Below, in pieces: positions 25,718 through 35,229 of a stretch of DNA of 64,000 nucleotides. Every line of letters starts with the position of its first letter. The first letter of the stretch is position 1. The DNA is from Rhodovarius crocodyli. GTDB lineage: Bacteria > Pseudomonadota > Alphaproteobacteria > Acetobacterales > Acetobacteraceae. The position numbers and the translations under genes were made by a program. The stretch covers positions 558,001 to 622,000 of the forward strand of contig NZ_SACL01000001.1 in the NCBI RefSeq assembly GCF_004005855.1. The letters run 5' to 3'. The notes below the pieces were generated by a model. The model had not been told where the DNA came from and did no database searches. It was given only the letters and a program-made list of their open reading frames with translations.

Positions 25718-27043
25718 ATGTCCCACCTGATCCACCGTAACCTGCGGGCCACCCCGCCGCTCGCCGTCGAAGGCAAGGGCATCTGGCTGACGGCGGCGGA
25801 CGGGCATCGGGTGATGGATGCCTCGGGCGGGGCGGCGGTGGCCTGCCTCGGCCACGGGCACCCGCGCGTGCTGGAAGCCATGGCGGCGCAGATGGGCAAG
25901 CTGACCTACGCGCACACCGCCCTGTTCGGCTGCGAAAGTGCCGAGGCCCTGGCCGACACGCTGGTCGGCCACCGTCCGGGCGGGCTTTCCTTCGCGTATT
26001 TCGTGTCCTCCGGCAGTGAGGGGATGGAGGCCGCGATCAAGCTCGCGCGGCAGCATTTCCTCGAAAAGGGCCAGCCGCAGCGCACGAGATACATCGCCCG
26101 GCGCCAAAGCTACCACGGCAACACGCTGGGTGCGCTGTCGGCGGGCGGCAACGCGATGCGCCGCGCGCCCTATGCGCCCCTGCTGACCGACGCCTTCAGC
26201 CATGTCTCGCCCTGCTACGCCTATCGCGACCGGCAGGACGGCGAAACCGATGCCGAGATGGTGGCGCGGCTGGCGGCGGAGCTGGAGGCGGAGTTCCAGC
26301 GCCTCGGCCCGCAGAACGTGATTGCCTTCTGCGCGGAAACCGTGGTGGGCGCCACGCTGGGCTGCGCCACCGCCCTGCCCGGCTATTTCCCGGCCATGCG
26401 CGCAGTCTGCGACCGCCACGGCGCGCTGCTGATCCTGGATGAGGTGATGTCGGGCATGGGCCGCACCGGCACCCTGCATGGTTGGGAACAGGAAGGCGTG
26501 ACGCCGGACATCCAGGTGATCGCCAAGGGGCTCGGCGGCGGCTACCAGCCGATCGGGGGCATTTTGGCGACCGAAGCGGTGATCGCGCCGATCCGCGACG
26601 GCTCGGGCAGCTTCATGCACGGCCATACCTATCAGTCCCACCCGGTGGCCTGTGCCGCGGCACTCGCCGTGCAGCAGGTGATCCGCGAGGAAGCGCTGAT
26701 CGACAACGTGGCCGCCATGGGCCGCCTGCTGGAAACCCGGCTGACGGAACGGCTGGGCAACCACCACCATGTGGGTGACATCCGCGGCCGCGGCCTGTTC
26801 TGGGCGATCGAGCTGGTTGCCGACCGCGCGACCAAGGCGGTGTTCGACCCCGCGCGCAAGCTGCACGCCCGCGTGGCCGAAGAAGCCTATGCGCGGGGGC
26901 TGGGCTGTTACCCGATGGGGGGCACGATTGACGGCCGCCAGGGCGACCACGTCATCCTCGCCCCGCCCTACAACGTGACCGAGCAGGAGATCGGCATGAT
27001 CGTGGAGCGTTTCGGCGACGCGGTGGAAGCAGCCCTGGCCTAA
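25718..27043 (+). CDS. Class III aminotransferase
   Basis: A 441-residue PLP-dependent aminotransferase of the class III (ornithine/GABA/omega-amino acid) type. It shows FVSSGSEGMEAAIKLARQHF, the aspartate motif LLILDEVMSGMGRTG and the Schiff-base lysine in QVIAKGLGGGYQPIGG. The substrate is not evident; such enzymes often use beta-alanine, taurine, GABA or amines with pyruvate. The ATG at 25718 begins 15 bases after the transporter stop. Confidence 0.88.
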   Translation: MSHLIHRNLRATPPLAVEGKGIWLTAADGHRVMDASGGAAVACLGHGHPRVLEAMAAQMGKLTYAHTALFGCESAEALADTLVGHRPGGLSFAYFVSSGSEGMEAAIKLARQHFLEKGQPQRTRYIARRQSYHGNTLGALSAGGNAMRRAPYAPLLTDAFSHVSPCYAYRDRQDGETDAEMVARLAAELEAEFQRLGPQNVIAFCAETVVGATLGCATALPGYFPAMRAVCDRHGALLILDEVMSGMGRTGTLHGWEQEGVTPDIQVIAKGLGGGYQPIGGILATEAVIAPIRDGSGSFMHGHTYQSHPVACAAALAVQQVIREEALIDNVAAMGRLLETRLTERLGNHHHVGDIRGRGLFWAIELVADRATKAVFDPARKLHARVAEEAYARGLGCYPMGGTIDGRQGDHVILAPPYNVTEQEIGMIVERFGDAVEAALA

Positions 27044-27114
27044 AAGGCGCACGCACGGGCGGCATGTGCGCCCAGGTCTTGACGTGGGGCGCTGGTAATG
27101 CGCCCAACACGGCC

Positions 27115-28059
27115 ATGAGCGAGCCCTTGCCCGATTTCCTGCGCACCGACCGCCCCCCCGTGCCCGATGTGGTGGAGGCGACGGCGGTGCAGCCCTTTCA
27201 CCTGGACAAAAAGCCGGTGCGCGGCCGACTGGTGAAGCTCGGCACGCTGGCCGACGCGCTGCTGTCGCGCCACGACCATCCGGACGCGGTGGGCCGGCTG
27301 CTGGGTGAGGCGCTGGCGCTGACCGCCGGCCTTGCCGCGGCGCTGAAATACAAGGGCAGCTTCTCTATCCAGGCCAAGGGTGACGGCGTGGTGCCCATGC
27401 TGGTCGCCGACTGCACCGATGACGGCCAGCTGCGCGGCTATGCCCGTGCCGAGGCCGAGAAGCTCGCCGAATTGCTGAGCGTCGAACCCGCCCCAGGCGC
27501 CGGCGCGCTGCTCGGCAACGGCTATATCGCCTTCACTTGCGACCAGGGCGCGGATATGGACCGCTACCAGGGCATCGTCGCGCTGGAAGGGGCGACGCTG
27601 GCCGAGATGACGCATGGCTATTTCGCCGCCAGTGAGCAGCTGCGCGCCTTCATCCGCCTGGCCTGCGCGCGCACCGAGGATGGCTGGCGCGCCACCGCCT
27701 TCATCATGGAACGCGTGGCGGCGGCAGGGGGCATCGACGACCTGCCCGAAGCCGAGGCGGATGACGCCTGGACCACCGCGGTCAGCCTGGCCTCGACCCT
27801 GACCGACGCCGAGATGCTGGATGACGCGCTGCCGGCCGAGGAGCTGCTGTTCCGCCTGTTCCACCAGGAAGGGCTGATGATCAACCGCGCCCGCGCGCTG
27901 TCCTACGGCTGCCGGTGTTCCCGCGCGCGCCTGTCGGGCGTACTGGCGGGCTTCCCGGACGACGACCTCGACCACATGGCCGAGGAGGGCGTGATCACCA
28001 TGACCTGCGAATTCTGCAACCACGGCTTCCAGTTCAACCGTGCCGAGGTGAAGCGGTGA
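27115..28059 (+). CDS. hslO: Redox-regulated chaperone Hsp33
   Basis: A 314-residue cytosolic holdase activated by oxidation. The C terminus holds the zinc-binding cysteines as GCRCSRARL and, about 33 residues later, TCEFCNHGFQF, the Hsp33 CxC...CxxC pattern. The start at 27115 leads into MSEPLPDFLRTD; an in-frame start at 27064 is less likely. Its stop overlaps the next start as TGATG. Confidence 0.95.
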   Translation: MSEPLPDFLRTDRPPVPDVVEATAVQPFHLDKKPVRGRLVKLGTLADALLSRHDHPDAVGRLLGEALALTAGLAAALKYKGSFSIQAKGDGVVPMLVADCTDDGQLRGYARAEAEKLAELLSVEPAPGAGALLGNGYIAFTCDQGADMDRYQGIVALEGATLAEMTHGYFAASEQLRAFIRLACARTEDGWRATAFIMERVAAAGGIDDLPEAEADDAWTTAVSLASTLTDAEMLDDALPAEELLFRLFHQEGLMINRARALSYGCRCSRARLSGVLAGFPDDDLDHMAEEGVITMTCEFCNHGFQFNRAEVKR

Positions 28060-28409
28060 TGACGCGCCTGCTGCCCGCGCTGGCGGGCGTCTCGGGGCTG
28101 CTGGCCGTCGCGGTCGCGGCCGTCGGTGCGCATGTCGCGGCCGGAGAGGCGGAGCGGCGGATGCTGGAAAGCGTGGCCTCGCTGGCGGGGTGGCATGCGC
28201 CTGCCCTGCTCGCGCTCGGGCTATGGGCCGACCGCAACCGGGCCATGGGTTATGCCGGGCTGTTGCTCGCGGCCGGCCTCGCGCTGTTCTGCGGTGCGGT
28301 GCTGTACCGCGCGCTGGCCGGGGTTTCGCTCGGCCCCGTGGCGCCCGTCGGCGGCACGACGATGATGCTGGGCTGGGTCGCGCTGGGCCTCGCCGCGCTC
28401 AGGCGCTGA
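28059..28409 (+). CDS. DUF423 membrane protein
   Basis: A 116-residue protein with about four hydrophobic segments. Features fitting DUF423 (YgdD-like) are the N-terminal LLAVAVAAVGAHVA, HAPALLALGL in the middle, and the C-terminal VAPVGGTTMMLGWVALGLAA. The role of this family is unknown. It is translationally coupled to hslO by a one-base overlap. Confidence 0.85.
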   Translation: MTRLLPALAGVSGLLAVAVAAVGAHVAAGEAERRMLESVASLAGWHAPALLALGLWADRNRAMGYAGLLLAAGLALFCGAVLYRALAGVSLGPVAPVGGTTMMLGWVALGLAALRR

Positions 28410-28490
28410 AAATCCTCGCCCCGCTGTGCTATGCAGCGGGGATGGCCGGTTCCGGCTTCGTCCCTATCCTTTTCTGCCCAGGCCCCTGCC

Positions 28491-29633
28491 ATGCCCCGCC
28501 CACCCGGCCCTCGTTCCCCGAAAGCCCCCGGCTCGAAGCCGCCGGCGCGTCGCGCCCATCTCTCTCCCAAGCAGGATCAGGGCGAGCGCGCCCCGCGCGC
28601 GCCCAGCATGCCGGCCTTCCACCGTCAGCGCCGCCAACCGATGCGCCCGGCGGCCATCGACACCCCCGCCGAGCCCGCGCCGCCGCCGGAGAACCCCTGG
28701 CCCTTCGAGGAACCGCCCGCCACCTGCTGGGTGGCAGCGGTCGGCTTCGAGGAACAGCTGCTGGAAGAACTGCGGCGCAAGGGCGTGCATCATCTGGTGC
28801 AGTTCGGCCGCCTGATCATGTCTTCGGAGCGGGCCCAGCCTGCCGCCTGGGCGCTGGCCATCTGGAATGCGCCGCTGCTGCTGCCCGCTGCCTCGGTCAA
28901 GACAGCCGCTGATGCGCTGCGCGCCATCCAGCGCAACTGGGCCCTGTTGCCGGCCTTCCACCATCGCCGCGCCTCGCTGATCTCAGGGCATCTGCCCCCC
29001 GTGAAGGCCGCCCCCCTTGCCTTCCCGGAGCAACCGCCTTCCAGCCATCTCGGTGGCTGGACGCTGCTGTCGCCGGAACTCATCCTGGCCTCGCCGACCG
29101 TCAGCAGCCCCTTTCCGAATGGGGAACCCCGCTTCGTCGAGGATAAGGAAGGACCGCCCTCGCGCGCCTACCTGAAACTGTGGGAGGGGCTAACGCGCAT
29201 CGGTGAGCATCCCCAGCCCGGCCAGCGCTGCCTGGACCTCGGCGCCTCGCCCGGTGGCTGGACCTGGGCGATCGCGCGCCTCGGCGCAAGCGTGGAAGCC
29301 GTGGACAAGGCGCCGCTGGCGCCGGATGTCGCCGCCATGCCCGGCGTCAGCTGGCGGCAGGACAGCGCCTTCGCGCTCGACCCCGAGAAGGAAGAGGCGG
29401 TCGACTGGCTGTTCAGCGACGTCATCTGCTACCCGGGCCGCCTGCTGCGGCTGGTGGAACGTTGGATCGCGGCGGGCAAGGCGCGGCGGATCTTCTGCTC
29501 CATCAAGTTCCAGGGCGGCACGGATCACGATCTCGCGACGCAGTTTGCGGCTATTCCCCATGCGCGGGTGTTCCACTCGGCGCACAACAAGCACGAACTG
29601 ACCTTCGCCTGGTTGCCCCCGGCGCATTCGTAA
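28491..29633 (+). CDS. RlmM-like 23S rRNA 2'-O-methyltransferase
   Basis: An SAM-dependent methyltransferase with an FtsJ/RrmJ catalytic domain. The SAM motif is CLDLGASPGGWTWAI, and the K-D-K-E catalytic tetrad is seen in YLKLWEG, FSDVICYPGRL, CSIKFQG and NKHELTFAW. The upstream part has a THUMP-like region, as in RlmM, which modifies C2498 of 23S rRNA. The first 60 residues are basic, Pro-rich and probably disordered. The start is uncertain (28491, or in-frame 28431). Confidence 0.85.
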   Translation: MPRPPGPRSPKAPGSKPPARRAHLSPKQDQGERAPRAPSMPAFHRQRRQPMRPAAIDTPAEPAPPPENPWPFEEPPATCWVAAVGFEEQLLEELRRKGVHHLVQFGRLIMSSERAQPAAWALAIWNAPLLLPAASVKTAADALRAIQRNWALLPAFHHRRASLISGHLPPVKAAPLAFPEQPPSSHLGGWTLLSPELILASPTVSSPFPNGEPRFVEDKEGPPSRAYLKLWEGLTRIGEHPQPGQRCLDLGASPGGWTWAIARLGASVEAVDKAPLAPDVAAMPGVSWRQDSAFALDPEKEEAVDWLFSDVICYPGRLLRLVERWIAAGKARRIFCSIKFQGGTDHDLATQFAAIPHARVFHSAHNKHELTFAWLPPAHS

Positions 29634-29649
29634 GGCTACAGCACATCAT

Positions 29650-30303
29650 ATGTCCGTTCGTATCGCTCCCAGCCTGCTCGCCGCCGATTTCACCCGCCTT
29701 GGCGAGGAACTTCGCGCCATCGAGGCCGCTGGCGCCGACTGGCTCCACCTGGACATCATGGACGGGCACTTCGTGCCGAACATCAGCTACGGCCCGGCAT
29801 TGGTGAAGGCGCTTCGTCCGCTCTCGGCCATGCCGTTCGACGTGCACCTGATGATCGAACCCGCGGATCCGTATCTGGAGGCCTTCGCCGACGCCGGCGC
29901 CGATGTCATCTCCGTGCATGTCGAGGCCGGGCCGCATATCCACCGCTCGCTGCAGGCCATCCGCAAGCTGGGCAAGAAGGCCGGCGTCGTGCTGTGCCCC
30001 GCAACGCCCGCCAGCTCGATCGAGTATCTGATGGATCTGGTGGATCTGGTGCTGGTCATGACCGTCAATCCGGGCTTCGGCGGACAATCCTTCATTCAGA
30101 ACCAGTTGCCGAAAATCTCCGCGATCCGCAGGATGATCGAAGCTTCCGGCCGGGATATCGCGTTGGAGGTGGATGGCGGCGTGACGGCCAGCACGGCGCC
30201 CCTGTGCCTTGAGGCCGGCGCTGATGTGCTGGTGGCCGGCACGGCCGTCTTCGGTGCCAAGGATTATGCCGCGGCGATCGCCGCTTTGAGAGGGGGGAGG
30301 TAG
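29650..30303 (+). CDS. rpe: Ribulose-phosphate 3-epimerase
   Basis: A 217-residue TIM-barrel enzyme that interconverts ribulose 5-phosphate and xylulose 5-phosphate. It shows the N-terminal IAPSLLAADFTRLGEE, the metal and catalytic region HLDIMDGHFVPNISYGP, FDVHLMIEP, MTVNPGFGGQSFI and the second catalytic aspartate in LEVDGGV. The heparinase-like gene starts eight bases later. Confidence 0.97.
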   Translation: MSVRIAPSLLAADFTRLGEELRAIEAAGADWLHLDIMDGHFVPNISYGPALVKALRPLSAMPFDVHLMIEPADPYLEAFADAGADVISVHVEAGPHIHRSLQAIRKLGKKAGVVLCPATPASSIEYLMDLVDLVLVMTVNPGFGGQSFIQNQLPKISAIRRMIEASGRDIALEVDGGVTASTAPLCLEAGADVLVAGTAVFGAKDYAAAIAALRGGR

Positions 30304-30311
30304 CGCCTGAC

Positions 30312-31961
30312 ATGCCGGATCTGATCCGCAACGCTAGGCGCTGGCTGGCTGGGCTGAAGCCGCTTCGGGTGCCGGAAGCACCCGCGCGCCCGTTCAAGGA
30401 TCTCTGGCCAGGCGAGGCCGCCCGGGGCGCCAGGCTGGTGCAGGGCGAATTCGAGATCGCCGGCTCAGCCTTCTCACTGCTGCCTGCTGTCGATGAGCAG
30501 CCATCCATCGGCTGGGCGCCCGCCGATGGGCCGCTGCTGTGGCGTGCCTCGGCGCATGGTTTCGCCTGGCTGCGGGATCTGCGGGCACTCGGCACGGATG
30601 CGGCGCGCGTGCGCGCGCGTGACCTCGCCTATGACTGGCTGGCGCATGGCTCCACCCAGGATCTGGCCCAGGCGCCGGAAGTGGCCGGTGCGCGCATTTC
30701 CGCCTGGCTCGGCCATTGGGATTTCATGGCCGCCACCGCCGATGACGGCTTCCGCCGCGCGCTGATGCAGCGCCTGGCCCAGGATGCCCGCACCATTCTG
30801 GCCGGCCTGCCGGCCGAGGCCGCCCATCGGGGCGCGCTGGTCACGCTGAAGGCCGCCATGGCGGCCGCCGTGGCGCTGGAGGAGGAGGGTTGGCTCGGCC
30901 GCGCTCTGCGTCTGCTGCCCAGTGAGCTGGAGCGCCAGTTCTATCCGGATGGCGGCCATGTGGAACGTAGCCCCTCCCAGCATCTGGCCGCCGTGCAGGA
31001 TGTGATCGAGATCCGCAACCTGCTGCACGGCGCGGGGGTCAATGCGCCCACGCAGCTGGCCCTGGTGCTGGAACGCGCGTGCCAGGCACTGCGCTTCTTC
31101 CGCCATCAGGATGGCGGGCTGGCGCTGTTCAACGGCACGCGTGAGGAAGCCGGCACCCTGGTGGATCTGGTGCTGCATCACGGCCAGGCACGCGGCCGCG
31201 CCCCCATGGTGCTCGCCGATACGGGCTTTCACCGCATGCAGGGGAGCCGCACGCTTGTGATCGTGGATTGCGGTGCACCGCCCCCGGGCCGCGCACCAGA
31301 TGTCGCGACCGGCCTGCCGCGCGGTACGGACCGTTTCGCCCATGCGGGCACGTCTTCCTTCGAGATGTCGGTCGGTCGCGACCGGCTGATCGTGAACTGC
31401 GGCGCCTTGCCGATGACGGACGGGAACTGGCGTGACGCGCTGCGCTCCACGGCCGCGCATTCCACCCTGGTGCTGGCCGACACATCCTCCTCCGAGATGC
31501 GCGAGGACGGCTTGGCCCGCCGGCCGGAACGCGTTGAGGTGGACCGCCAGGAGCAGGACCACGCCCATTGGCTGGACATCGCCCATGACGGCTATCGCAA
31601 GCCGTTCGGCGCCATCCATCGCCGCAAGCTGTACCTCGCCGAAGGCGGGGACGACCTGCACGGAGAGGACTCGCTCGAACTGCCTGGCGGCGGCACCGAG
31701 ACCCTGGCCTGGACTGTGCGGTTCCATCTGCACCCCGGTGTTACGGCCAGCATTTCGGGCGACGGCAGCCATGTGCTGATGCGCCTGCCCTCGGGCCATG
31801 GCTGGCGCCTGGTGGCGGGCGGGGCACGCGTGGCGCTTGAGGAAAGCGTCTACATGGCCGCCGAGCCACGCCGCAGCCAGCAGATCGTCCTGCATGCCGA
31901 GCCGGGTACGGAAGCCGTGGGCTGGGAAATCACCCGCATCGTGGCACAGCAGGAAGGCTGA
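30312..31961 (+). CDS. Heparinase II/III family protein
   Basis: A 549-residue two-domain protein. The N-terminal half is alpha-helical (toroid-like), and the C-terminal half is a beta-rich heparinase II/III-type domain, seen around DTGFHRMQGSRTLVIVDCG and FAHAGTSSFEMSVG. Family members are polysaccharide lyases, but alphaproteobacterial copies next to rpe have no proven substrate and may act on cell-envelope glycans. No signal peptide is visible. Confidence 0.8.
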   Translation: MPDLIRNARRWLAGLKPLRVPEAPARPFKDLWPGEAARGARLVQGEFEIAGSAFSLLPAVDEQPSIGWAPADGPLLWRASAHGFAWLRDLRALGTDAARVRARDLAYDWLAHGSTQDLAQAPEVAGARISAWLGHWDFMAATADDGFRRALMQRLAQDARTILAGLPAEAAHRGALVTLKAAMAAAVALEEEGWLGRALRLLPSELERQFYPDGGHVERSPSQHLAAVQDVIEIRNLLHGAGVNAPTQLALVLERACQALRFFRHQDGGLALFNGTREEAGTLVDLVLHHGQARGRAPMVLADTGFHRMQGSRTLVIVDCGAPPPGRAPDVATGLPRGTDRFAHAGTSSFEMSVGRDRLIVNCGALPMTDGNWRDALRSTAAHSTLVLADTSSSEMREDGLARRPERVEVDRQEQDHAHWLDIAHDGYRKPFGAIHRRKLYLAEGGDDLHGEDSLELPGGGTETLAWTVRFHLHPGVTASISGDGSHVLMRLPSGHGWRLVAGGARVALEESVYMAAEPRRSQQIVLHAEPGTEAVGWEITRIVAQQEG

Positions 31962-31971
31962 ACCCGGCATC

Positions 31972-32565
31972 ATGAGGCATGATGCCATCGAGCATCTGGT
32001 GGGCCTTCTGTCCAAGCTGCCGGGGCTGGGCCGCCGCAGCGCCAGGCGGGCAGTTCTGCGCATGCTGCAGGACCCGCCGACGCGCATGCTGCCACTGGCC
32101 GAGGCCCTGACAGCGGCGGCATCCGCGGTCAGGCCTTGCCAGCTCTGCGGCAACCTGGACAGCACGAACCCCTGCCGCGTCTGCTCCGATCCGGCCCGCG
32201 ATCAGGACGTCATCTGCATCGTGGAAGGCGTGGCGGAACTGTGGGCCCTGGAACGGGCCCACGCGCATCACGGGCTGTATCATGTGCTTGGCGGCCTTCT
32301 GTCGGCGCTCGGCGGTACCGGCCCGGCGGATCTCTCGATCCAGCCCCTGATGGCGAGGCTTGCCGAAGGAAAGGTGCGAGAGGTCATTCTGGCCTTGCCC
32401 GCGACGGTGGATGGCGCCGCCACCGCCCATGTACTGGCCGAGAGGCTTGCCGGCACCGGTGTTCAGATCACGCGCCTTGCTCAGGGCGTGCCCATCGGGG
32501 GTGCGCTGGACGTGCTGGACGACGGCACCCTGGCCGCCGCGCTGAAATCCCGTCGGGCGATCTGA
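31972..32565 (+). CDS. recR: Recombination mediator RecR
   Basis: A 197-residue protein of the RecFOR pathway. It has an N-terminal helix-hairpin-helix (SKLPGLGRRSARRAVLRML), a four-cysteine zinc finger (CQLCGNLDSTNPCRVC) and a TOPRIM domain starting at VICIVEGVAEL. It helps load RecA on gapped DNA. The ATG at 31972 is used; a longer frame upstream lies inside the previous gene. Confidence 0.96.
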   Translation: MRHDAIEHLVGLLSKLPGLGRRSARRAVLRMLQDPPTRMLPLAEALTAAASAVRPCQLCGNLDSTNPCRVCSDPARDQDVICIVEGVAELWALERAHAHHGLYHVLGGLLSALGGTGPADLSIQPLMARLAEGKVREVILALPATVDGAATAHVLAERLAGTGVQITRLAQGVPIGGALDVLDDGTLAAALKSRRAI

Positions 32566-32615
32566 CACCCGGTCCACGTTACGCTTCGTAGTGAAATTGG
32601 CGCCGTGGATCGCGA

Positions 32616-32630
32616 GCGACTCTCAGTCGC
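32616..32630. promoter_or_regulatory. Perfect palindrome upstream of the PepSY gene (possible Fur-type operator)
   Basis: GCGACT-CTC-AGTCGC is a perfect 6-3-6 palindrome within GAGCGACTCTCAGTCGCAT. It recalls the CTCTCA-centred iron boxes seen before some PepSY and TonB genes. It lies 39 bp before the ATG at 32670. The link to iron control is inference. Confidence 0.35.
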
Positions 32631-32669
32631 ATCGGCTATGGAAAGCGTGACGCAGCAAAGGTGTACCGG

Positions 32670-33575
32670 ATGAAGGTCTGGCTTTTACGTTTCCATCGCT
32701 GGGTAGCCCTGACCTTCTCGCTGCCCCTTCTGCTGGTGATCGGCTCGGGCCTGTTCCTGTCGCTGGAACCTGCCCTCAAGGCCAGCGTGCCGGCCGGCAC
32801 CGTAACATTGGAACGCCTTTCCGCGATTGCCACGGCCGCGGGGCCTGACGCCGCACGGGGTGCTCTGTTCATCCGCGGCTATGACGGAACCGCCGCGATG
32901 GGTCCGCGCGGCGCCATGGTCAGCTACGAGCTGGCCTCTGCCTCCCCGGCATCGCCCGGCCTGCTTGCTGCCTCATTCGGCACCATGCGGCGCTTCCATG
33001 AGACGCTGCTGCTGGATCTGGGGCCTCTCGTCACCGCCAGCACCATCGCCATGGTGATCCTCGCCCCGCTCGGCCTTCTGCTCGGTTGGCCGAGACTGCG
33101 GAACACGCTGTCCGGCTGGCACAAGGCGACGGGCTGGTTCCTCATCCCCCTTGTCGTCGGCAGCCCCTTGACCGGCGTGGCGCTGGCCTTCGGGATCAGC
33201 TTCACCCCACCCATGCCGCGCACCCAGGGCAGTGCCCCGCCCCTGGACATCATTCTGCGGCAGGTCGCCGCGCAGCATGATCTGAACGGACTGGATTTCG
33301 TCAGGCCGATCGGCGGGGCGCGCCTCGTCAGGGTTCTGGATTCCAGCGGCACCGCGGTGATCTACCGCGCGGAGGCCGATGGCCTGCGGCGCATGCCCAC
33401 GGGCTGGCCGCGCGTGCTGCATGAGGGCAACTGGGGTGGGTTGATCGGCAGCGTTCTGAACGTCATCGCTTCGATCGCCATGCTGGGCCTGCTGGTTACC
33501 GGCTTCCTGATCTGGGGAAGGCGTCACCTTGTGAAGCGACGCAACCGTGCGGCGCGGCTGGCCCGCGCCGGCTGA
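32670..33575 (+). CDS. PepSY-associated membrane protein
   Basis: A 301-residue protein of the PepSY_TM group. It starts with RFHRWVALTFSLPLLLVIGSGLF, a first membrane helix preceded by the typical HRW motif. Further helices are VTASTIAMVILAPLGLLLGW and a last one near MLGLLVTGFLIWG, with periplasmic loops between. Such proteins often act in siderophore or ferric reduction and are iron-regulated. The ATG at 32670 follows AAGG at normal spacing; GTG at 32661 is in frame. Confidence 0.78.
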   Translation: MKVWLLRFHRWVALTFSLPLLLVIGSGLFLSLEPALKASVPAGTVTLERLSAIATAAGPDAARGALFIRGYDGTAAMGPRGAMVSYELASASPASPGLLAASFGTMRRFHETLLLDLGPLVTASTIAMVILAPLGLLLGWPRLRNTLSGWHKATGWFLIPLVVGSPLTGVALAFGISFTPPMPRTQGSAPPLDIILRQVAAQHDLNGLDFVRPIGGARLVRVLDSSGTAVIYRAEADGLRRMPTGWPRVLHEGNWGGLIGSVLNVIASIAMLGLLVTGFLIWGRRHLVKRRNRAARLARAG

Positions 33576-33579
33576 GAAC

Positions 33580-35229
33580 TCAGACCTTGCTGAAACCGGG
33601 GGCGCCTTGCAGTGCCTCCGTCGTATCGAAGTCGCGCAGCACGCCGTCATCCGGCATCTCGACGTCGACCACGCGGTCGGCGTGCAATCCGACGAGATGC
33701 CTGGCCCCGACGTCCCCCGTCACCGCCATCATCGCAGGGATGAACTCTCTACCCCACAGCATGGGGTTGCCCTGCTTGCCCCGAAACGTGGGCTGCACGA
33801 TGGCGCGTCCTTCCTCGGGATCGAAGGCGGCCAGAAGCCGGTCCATCATCGAGGCGCTGACGAGCGGCATGTCCCCGAGGCACACGAGTACGCCGTCCGC
33901 CTGTGCGGGCACGGCCGACAGACCCGCGCGCAGGCTTGCCGAAAGGCCCTGCGCGTAATCCTCGGCATGCGCGAAGATCACAGGACGACCGGCCAGTGCT
34001 TCCTGCACCCGTTCCCGCTCATGGCCTGTCACCACGATCACGGGGCGGGCCAGGCTGGCCAGGGCCTGATCGACGACACGCGTCACCATCGCCACGCCCT
34101 TGTCGTCCATGACCAGCAGCTTGTTGAGCGGAGCCATGCGGCGCGACCTGCCCGCTGCCATGACGACGGCGGCGACCTGGCGGGCCTTTCTCGGCGCGTG
34201 CGGCGAGGGCAGCGAATGAGGCGCCTTGTCACGCGGCAACGGCCGCTCGGAGATCTCCTTCAGAAGGCCCCCGACGCCCATGCGCATCACCTCGCGGCCT
34301 GTCACCTCCAGCCCGGCGAAAAGCCGGTGCAGAAGCAGGTCGAAGCCGTTCATCTTCGGGCTCTTGGCACAGCCGGGCAGCACGATGGCCGGCGCATCCC
34401 CGATGGCACCCAGGCACAGCAGGTTGCCGGGATCCACCGGCATGCCGAAGTGGATCAGGCGGCCACCGGCGCGTTGAATGGCGGCAGGCGCCACATCACG
34501 CCTGTCCACGACCGCGGAGGCCCCCGCCACCAGGAACATCTCCGCCCCCTGCTTGCGAAGGCGGTTCAAGGCATCGGCGATGGCCGAGGTTTCGTGCTTC
34601 GCGCGCTCTACCGGCAGCATGCTGCCGTTCAATGCCTCGATCCGCGCCCGCGTCACCTCGACAGCGCCCTCCATGGCGCTTTCCTTCTGGCCGGGCAGTT
34701 CACTCATCACCAGCCCGACCTTGAGCGGGCGCAGCGGCGCGATGGTGAAGACAGGCTTGGGCAAGGCCTTCAGCATGGCCTCGGCGATCTGCATGACCGC
34801 ACCCGGCACCGCGAAGGGGATGATCTTGATCGTCGCCAGCATCTCCCGCGTCGTCACCAGGCTGTGGTTCGGCAGGGTGGCGATGGTCAGGCTTTCGTCC
34901 AGCGCGTTCAGCCGGTCGATGGCCGAGGTATCCAGCACCAGAAGCCCCGGGGCATCCGCCAGCAGGTTCACGCGCCCTGTCGCGGCACGGGACTTGGCGA
35001 TCAGGGGGGCCATCAAGGCCTCCGCGATACGGTGCGCGGCCTCGTCCTCCGGCACGTCACCGGGCTCCATGACGGCGGCGATCACCTCCTGCATGCCGGC
35101 GGCGCGCAGGGCGTCGACGTCATCCTGCTGCAGCACGGAGCCCTTCTTCAGGACGCGTCCGGACAAGCGCAGCGTATGCGCCAGCACCGCGCCCTTCGCC
35201 TCATGCAGGGATGTCGGGCCGAAGCGCAT
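33580..35229 (-). CDS. MoeA-like/MobA-like fusion (molybdopterin cytidylyltransferase type)
   Basis: A 549-residue two-domain protein. Residues 1-340 resemble the MoeA/MogA molybdopterin-binding fold, with VGLVMSELPGQ and the glycine-bearing APAIVLPGCAKSPKMNGFD. From about 350 comes a nucleotidyltransferase domain with AAVVMAAGRSRRM and VLVCLGDMPLV, as in MocA/MobA. It would attach CMP to molybdopterin for xanthine-oxidase-family enzymes. It is the last gene of the six-gene cox-like maturation operon, one base from the XdhC gene. Confidence 0.85.
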   Translation of the reverse strand: MRFGPTSLHEAKGAVLAHTLRLSGRVLKKGSVLQQDDVDALRAAGMQEVIAAVMEPGDVPEDEAAHRIAEALMAPLIAKSRAATGRVNLLADAPGLLVLDTSAIDRLNALDESLTIATLPNHSLVTTREMLATIKIIPFAVPGAVMQIAEAMLKALPKPVFTIAPLRPLKVGLVMSELPGQKESAMEGAVEVTRARIEALNGSMLPVERAKHETSAIADALNRLRKQGAEMFLVAGASAVVDRRDVAPAAIQRAGGRLIHFGMPVDPGNLLCLGAIGDAPAIVLPGCAKSPKMNGFDLLLHRLFAGLEVTGREVMRMGVGGLLKEISERPLPRDKAPHSLPSPHAPRKARQVAAVVMAAGRSRRMAPLNKLLVMDDKGVAMVTRVVDQALASLARPVIVVTGHERERVQEALAGRPVIFAHAEDYAQGLSASLRAGLSAVPAQADGVLVCLGDMPLVSASMMDRLLAAFDPEEGRAIVQPTFRGKQGNPMLWGREFIPAMMAVTGDVGARHLVGLHADRVVDVEMPDDGVLRDFDTTEALQGAPGFSKV